NCBI GenBank assembly: GCA_030706285.1
Contig: JAUZOU010000153.1
Location: forward strand, 1-7,054
Length of the DNA: 7,054 nt
From: Bacteroidota bacterium
Lineage (GTDB): Bacteria > Bacteroidota > Bacteroidia > Bacteroidales > UBA1402
Direction of reading: 5' to 3'
Shown piece after piece: positions 5,138 to 7,054 of the stretch; the first letter of the stretch is position 1, and the number at the start of each line of letters is the position of its first letter. Both the position numbers and the translations under genes were made by a program. The notes beneath the pieces were generated by a model that had not been told where the DNA came from, made no database searches, and saw only the letters and a program-made list of their open reading frames with translations.

Positions 5138-7054
5138 TTAATGAATCCCATCCAACAGGATGAATGCCGCCCAGTATTCGGGGGAGGCGTAAGGGTTGAC
5201 GGCTGTCCCGTTACTTTGACCGGCCGGGCTGTGATAGTCCCGCAGGAATTTTTGAGCATTCAGGAAGGCGGTACGCTTGGACTGACCGTTCATCAAATTG
5301 GCATAGAATTGTGTCATGAAGATTTTCGTGGCTTTGTCATCCACTTTCCAAAGGCTCATGACCAGTGTATTGACGCCGGCTTTTTTGAAGCCTCTTTGAA
5401 GTCCGAAGACCCCATCGCCTGTTACATCACCCAGACCGGTTTCGCAGGCTGAAAGCACCACCAGATCGGTTCCTTTCAGGTCCATGTGCGCAATTTCCTT
5501 TGCTGTCAGGATGCCATCATCGATACTGTCCGGAATGACTTCGCCATTCCAAGCCTTGCTTGCTCCGGCCAACAATAATCCGGAACGGCTCAAAGAGACC
5601 TCTGCATCCGCTTTTTGCTGCTCATTAATACCCATCAGGAAACTTCGTTGATCATAAAAAGCTTCGGCTTCATACTGAGGTAAGAAAAATCCGTGGGTGG
5701 CAATATGAAGGATTCTTGGATGAGTTCCTGACAGGGCTTTGAACGATTCTTCATTTCCTCCGGTGCCGGTGTACATCGTTGTGCGAAGGGCATTTTTTGA
5801 AGCCGGGGAGGTCAGTTGGGCGTTAATTTCCGTCACTTCTTCTTTAGTATAGGGAAGCGATGTTACCTCACCATCGTCTCTGGTTGATGGCACAGGACCG
5901 GTTTTTCCGCCATCACGGTGTTTTGTCAGGTCGCTGAGCGATCGGTTACCTTCGTAAGCAAGGGTGGAATAGTCGGAAAAATCCTGCTTCCGCCGGTTTC
6001 TGTGGCTCATGTCTGCCATGGTTGGCGCATCTTCATCGTATTGAAGACCACCGTACAGAACGGCTTTCCCGTCAGAAGAAACGGTTGTCGCTGTCGCCAG
6101 TTCACGGGTCGATGAAAGCCGGTAGACCGTATAATGATCGGAAAAAGGCTGATTGTCTTCCAAAGGTAGATTTTCAATGCCCAATTGATAGAAGATGCCA
6201 GTGGGAGAAAAATACACGTGTTGCCCGTCATTCAGGAAAGGCAGGATTTTGCCCCAAATCAATTGCCCCAGTTCTTTGCTCTGGTAAATCGTATCGTGAT
6301 CTTCTTTTGAGCCGTATGAAAACGCGCTTGCAAACGTCAGAGAAGGCGCCAGCTGTAAACTGTCGAGGGTTTTCTTTTCAAACAATGGCACCATCTTAGG
6401 ATTGCTCATCCCTGGTTTTAAGATAAAGGCACAATACATCGTACTGTCTTTTCCGCACTTGAAATCATGGAATTCCAGCGCTACGTCTTTTTCGCCCAAC
6501 CGTGCAACGACATCCTTAAAATCGATGGATAGGAATTGTGTGTAGTTACCGTATAATCCGGTGCATTTCTCCAGCATTTCCGCTTCTTTTTTCTGCCTTT
6601 TCAAACGGAGACTATCGGTGTTCAGCCCTTTTTGTTGTTTCGATTCTATTTCTTGCTGCAGGCTGTTCAGCTCATGTTGCATGACAGTCAGGACAGGATT
6701 TTTTGAGACCAGCCTGCTGACCTCATTGTCCGAATTGATGAGTAAGCCTTTACTGAACAGGACGGCGTTATAGAGTTCAGTCGTAAACGGACAATCGAAC
6801 GTGTTCATCTTGTAACCGAAGGCAGAAAAATGCTGCAAGTCGGTTTGCAGGGTGTTCCAGTATCCGTTCCGTTCCTGCTCGGTCAGAAAGGCGAAGTCAC
6901 GTTTTACGATTGTTTTAAGCACGTCAACTGTTTGAGTATAATAGGACTGCGCGATGGCCGGATTATTTCCAAAGGCACACGCATTGGCCAATGTACACAA
7001 AATGTCTTCTTTGTCTTTATTATAGGCCGGCTTAACGGATTGATTAATGGATAA
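5138..7054 (-). CDS. TPR-CHAT domain protein, caspase-like cysteine protease (partial, 5' end outside window)
   Basis: The reverse strand is open from the window edge (7054) to a TAA at 5140-5138, giving 638 codons. A TTG at 7000 could be read as a start, but 18 in-frame codons precede it (LSINQSVKPAYNKDKEDI) and continue the helical pattern, so the true start is further out. Numbering from the edge: about 1-110 is alpha-helical, TPR-like; about 113-163 is charged and coiled-coil-like (LNSLQQEIESKQQ); about 257-638 is the CHAT domain, a peptidase C14/separase relative. Its dyad is intact: His454 in IATHGFF (codon 5695-5693) and Cys537 in LSACETGLG (codon 5446-5444). Other family marks are YFSPTGIFYQLGIENLPL, LYGGLQYD, GLQRGFKKAGVNTLVMSLWKVDD and EYWAAFILLDG at the end. 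A polar insert (about 341-430) separates two core strands. Known CHAT proteases cut protein partners; the target here is unknown. The N-terminus and any signal peptide are not visible. It faces the CHASE2 operon. Confidence 0.94.
   Translation of the reverse strand, partial: LSINQSVKPAYNKDKEDILCTLANACAFGNNPAIAQSYYTQTVDVLKTIVKRDFAFLTEQERNGYWNTLQTDLQHFSAFGYKMNTFDCPFTTELYNAVLFSKGLLINSDNEVSRLVSKNPVLTVMQHELNSLQQEIESKQQKGLNTDSLRLKRQKKEAEMLEKCTGLYGNYTQFLSIDFKDVVARLGEKDVALEFHDFKCGKDSTMYCAFILKPGMSNPKMVPLFEKKTLDSLQLAPSLTFASAFSYGSKEDHDTIYQSKELGQLIWGKILPFLNDGQHVYFSPTGIFYQLGIENLPLEDNQPFSDHYTVYRLSSTRELATATTVSSDGKAVLYGGLQYDEDAPTMADMSHRNRRKQDFSDYSTLAYEGNRSLSDLTKHRDGGKTGPVPSTRDDGEVTSLPYTKEEVTEINAQLTSPASKNALRTTMYTGTGGNEESFKALSGTHPRILHIATHGFFLPQYEAEAFYDQRSFLMGINEQQKADAEVSLSRSGLLLAGASKAWNGEVIPDSIDDGILTAKEIAHMDLKGTDLVVLSACETGLGDVTGDGVFGLQRGFKKAGVNTLVMSLWKVDDKATKIFMTQFYANLMNGQSKRTAFLNAQKFLRDYHSPAGQSNGTAVNPYASPEYWAAFILLDGIH

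Noticed and set aside
5111..5452. 113-residue plus-strand frame opposite the CHAT C-terminus
   Set aside because: It covers the region coding the catalytic Cys motif and C-terminal CHAT motifs on the minus strand; its own translation has no signal or domain.
6022..6399. 125-residue plus-strand frame opposite the CHAT domain
   Set aside because: Shadow of the minus-strand CHAT gene, basic and low in hydrophobic pattern.

Overview
The window looks like a piece of a Bacteroidetes chromosome, most likely order Bacteroidales. The reasons are the type A C-terminal sorting domain of the type IX secretion system (T9SS) on the pectate lyase, a TAnnTTTG promoter element, signal peptides ending in FAQ, and weak or absent Shine-Dalgarno sites. 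No rRNA, tRNA, CRISPR array or mobile element is visible. The genus cannot be fixed from this sequence.

Layout from left to right. (1) Positions 1-227, minus strand: the N-terminal part of a small YtxH-type membrane-anchored coiled-coil protein, cut by the window edge. (2) 228-523: a divergent intergenic region with a TAnnTTTG promoter, a dyad and a pair of direct repeats. (3) 524-2809, plus: a 761-residue secreted polysaccharide lyase family 1 (pectate lyase) protein with a fibronectin-III-like front domain, a catalytic beta-helix, a linker, a beta-sandwich domain and a T9SS tail. (4) 2810-3164: a long gap with three stem-loops and no gene. (5) 3165-4313 and 4310-5095, plus: a two-gene operon with an ATGA overlap, encoding a CHASE2 sensor-like membrane protein with no output domain and an unrecognised exported protein. 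(6) 5138-7054, minus: a TPR-CHAT caspase-like protease facing that operon tail to tail. Its 5' end lies outside the window.

Two separate themes appear. The pectate lyase is a stand-alone plant-cell-wall enzyme secreted through the T9SS; no SusC/SusD pair or other sugar enzyme is in view. The right half holds CHASE2, an unknown exported protein and a TPR-CHAT protease. As I recall, CHAT and CHASE2 are fused in single proteins in some cyanobacteria, so finding them as neighbouring separate genes suggests a split envelope sensing/proteolysis module. This is the most interesting part of the window, but the functional link is inference from neighbourhood and domain pairing only.
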